A stretch of DNA of 64,000 nt, from positions 625,054 through 689,053 of the forward strand of contig CAKOGP040001758.1 in assembly GCA_933822405.4 (NCBI GenBank), given 5' to 3'. This document shows, in pieces, positions 62,687 to 64,000 of this stretch (the stretch's first letter is position 1; every line of letters starts with the position of its first letter). The notes under the pieces were generated by a model. That model was given only the letters and a program-made list of their open reading frames with translations. It was not told the DNA's origin and did no database searches. The DNA comes from Cylindrotheca closterium (Eukaryota; Bacillariophyta; Bacillariophyceae; Bacillariales; Bacillariaceae). The position numbers and the translations under genes were made by a program.

Positions 62687-64000
62687 CTAGCTCGCAGGAT
62701 CGTCGCCATTCACAATTGCCTCGGCGAAGTCAAGATGATCCAGTATGTTTGACGATTTCTCGTCCCAAGTCACTTGGCATTTGCCAGGTCTTCTGGAGCT
62801 TCGCACTGTGGTACTTCTAATAGAACCGAGCTCGCCACCATCAAAACTGAACTCATCATCGGAGTATATCTTATACCAGTCTTGTTTGCGGAAGTGTTCA
62901 CGAATCTCCATTGAAGACTTGCTCTTGAGCTCGGTCGCTCCAGGGGCGCCCTTGTACGCAACAGCAATCAAGTTTCCACAAGCAGCTTCCATTTTTTTCT
63001 CGTACTTTTTCATGACCTTTGATAGTGTTTCCACGTCGTTGACTATTTGAGATGTTAGCGTGACTGTGCTGACATCAGATTTCCCAGAGTGCACCGAGCC
63101 GACTTCATTGCGTCGATGTCTTCTTCGTCTCGTGGCCTTTTGTAACATCGAGCGACAGAGCTCTTCGCCTTCTAACTTCCACTTCATACGGTTGTTCTTC
63201 GCCTGTCGTAAGAGTTGTTGGCAGACGATGTTCAGTACACCACATTCACTCAGGTTGGTGGCCAAAGGAATCACCCAATTGTCGAAGAACCAGAGTTCAC
63301 CCTTGTACCAACCATCTGAAGGATCCTTATCTGATCGGCCTTCCGCGAACGCGTCGTACATTTCAAAGAAAAGGCATTCATTCCAAAGGCGATAGAGATT
63401 CCACTCTTGCATAGTGTGAGCAACGTCAGACGTTTGCATAATGTGTTCCATAACAATCGTAGCTCGGCAATTCGCCTCTTCGTCTTGGCATGTGAAATCT
63501 GACGGACCTTCCGGGAAACTCTTCTCCCAGCGCTTTTTCCTCAGAGCTCGAAGATCACTGTCGAAAATGTCAGTAGCCATGACACAGTTGACCAGAAGAT
63601 TACGAAAGCGCCCTTGCTCATTATTTGACTCAAAGAGACACTTGTGCAAATTTCGGAAGCTATCAGTCATCAATATTTCCCAAGCAATAACGATAGAGTT
63701 TTGCTCAGCGATGCTCTTGTTGCAGAACTTCTCTGCAAGTTCAGGTTTTTCTTCGGCAAGTTGCCCATTAGGCACACCCGTATGACCCACATCGTGAACC
63801 AAAGCCGAGAGGACGATTGAAAATCTAGCAAGTGGATCGCATGCAAAGCCGTTTTCGCTGGCACTGGAAAGAAGAAGATTTGCCAAATGAGCTACATGAC
63901 TCGCATGGAGGAAATTGTGAAATCCATTTTTCTGGTATCCAGAAGCTATCATGGCAACCAAGTTGCGAAGCTCTGACAGAACCACAGGTGATAAATCGGG
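62687..64000 (-). CDS. 3',5'-cyclic nucleotide phosphodiesterase (C-terminal part)
   Basis: The frame is open to the right edge of the window, so the 5' part is missing; 437 residues are visible. HD-type PDE catalytic residues: NFLHASHVAHL, LVHDVGHTG, AEQNSIVIAWEIL and MATDIFD. The C-terminal helices (DVAHTMQEWNLYRLWNECLFFEMYDAFAEGRSDKDP) match class I PDEs that hydrolyse cAMP or cGMP. After about residue 290 a basic linker and a Ser-rich tail appear. In diatoms such domains are often fused to membrane-bound nucleotide cyclases; the start of this protein would show that. Confidence 0.85.
   Translation of the reverse strand, partial: PDLSPVVLSELRNLVAMIASGYQKNGFHNFLHASHVAHLANLLLSSASENGFACDPLARFSIVLSALVHDVGHTGVPNGQLAEEKPELAEKFCNKSIAEQNSIVIAWEILMTDSFRNLHKCLFESNNEQGRFRNLLVNCVMATDIFDSDLRALRKKRWEKSFPEGPSDFTCQDEEANCRATIVMEHIMQTSDVAHTMQEWNLYRLWNECLFFEMYDAFAEGRSDKDPSDGWYKGELWFFDNWVIPLATNLSECGVLNIVCQQLLRQAKNNRMKWKLEGEELCRSMLQKATRRRRHRRNEVGSVHSGKSDVSTVTLTSQIVNDVETLSKVMKKYEKKMEAACGNLIAVAYKGAPGATELKSKSSMEIREHFRKQDWYKIYSDDEFSFDGGELGSIRSTTVRSSRRPGKCQVTWDEKSSNILDHLDFAEAIVNGDDPAS

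Noticed and set aside
1..64000. CRISPR arrays, bacterial operons or prophage
   Set aside because: No regularly spaced repeats, no bacterial-type gene clusters; introns and eukaryotic gene families run through the whole window.

Overview
The window is nuclear DNA of a photosynthetic stramenopile, most likely a diatom. Supporting signs are short spliced introns (about 70-110 bp) with GT-AG borders, genes packed on both strands, and a light-harvesting (fucoxanthin-chlorophyll type) gene start with a plastid-targeting ASAFAP motif. There is also a bicarbonate-type SLC4 transporter with CRE-like sites upstream, Pol III 5S rRNA genes dispersed among protein genes, and purely eukaryotic machinery (PA200/Blm10, RPB12, TRM13, ARV1, cyclin H). 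The species cannot be named from the sequence alone.

Layout. 0-2 kb: a chimeric junk region. A light-harvesting gene start is cut off by a 98%-identical fragment of the SLC4 transporter found intact at 7-8.9 kb, followed by palindrome-rich repeats. 2-11 kb: a SABATH-type methyltransferase, a fused amino-acid dehydrogenase/FAD amine oxidase, the SLC4 transporter and a cyclin H-like gene. 11.5-20 kb: a SNF2 ATPase gene with two zinc motifs and a decayed tandem copy, with a variant 5S rRNA gene between them. 20.7-29 kb: a RUS/DUF647 protein and a 2,214-residue PA200 proteasome activator. 29.5-36.6 kb: a glycosyltransferase-like membrane protein, ARV1, a six-repeat Myb protein, a superoxide dismutase homologue lacking two metal ligands, a DDAH-like hydrolase and a second 5S rRNA gene. 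38-50.9 kb: a J-domain protein, a C2 phospholipase D, a small membrane protein, a two-PDZ protein, a chalcone-isomerase-fold protein and a multi-pass protein with a Cys-rich ectodomain. 51.6-64 kb: an SLC13 anion symporter, a 5.8 kb segment bounded by 54-bp inverted repeats, RPB12, TRM13, a tandem-repeat region and the 3' part of a cyclic-nucleotide phosphodiesterase.

The genes do not form one pathway; this looks like ordinary compact chromosomal DNA with strong signs of local duplication and decay. Three duplications (SLC4 fragment, SNF2 pair, DnaJ-tail/small-membrane-gene pair) are visible, each with at least one broken copy. The most unusual items are the inverted-repeat-bounded segment at 53.9-59.7 kb, which carries a decayed 1,200-codon reading frame next to an intact amino-acid transporter; the dehydrogenase-oxidase fusion; and the metal-site-deficient SOD.

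Exon borders and starts were assigned by eye from reading frames, splice consensus and family conservation. Several candidate frames begin at non-ATG codons, so the first plausible ATG was used.
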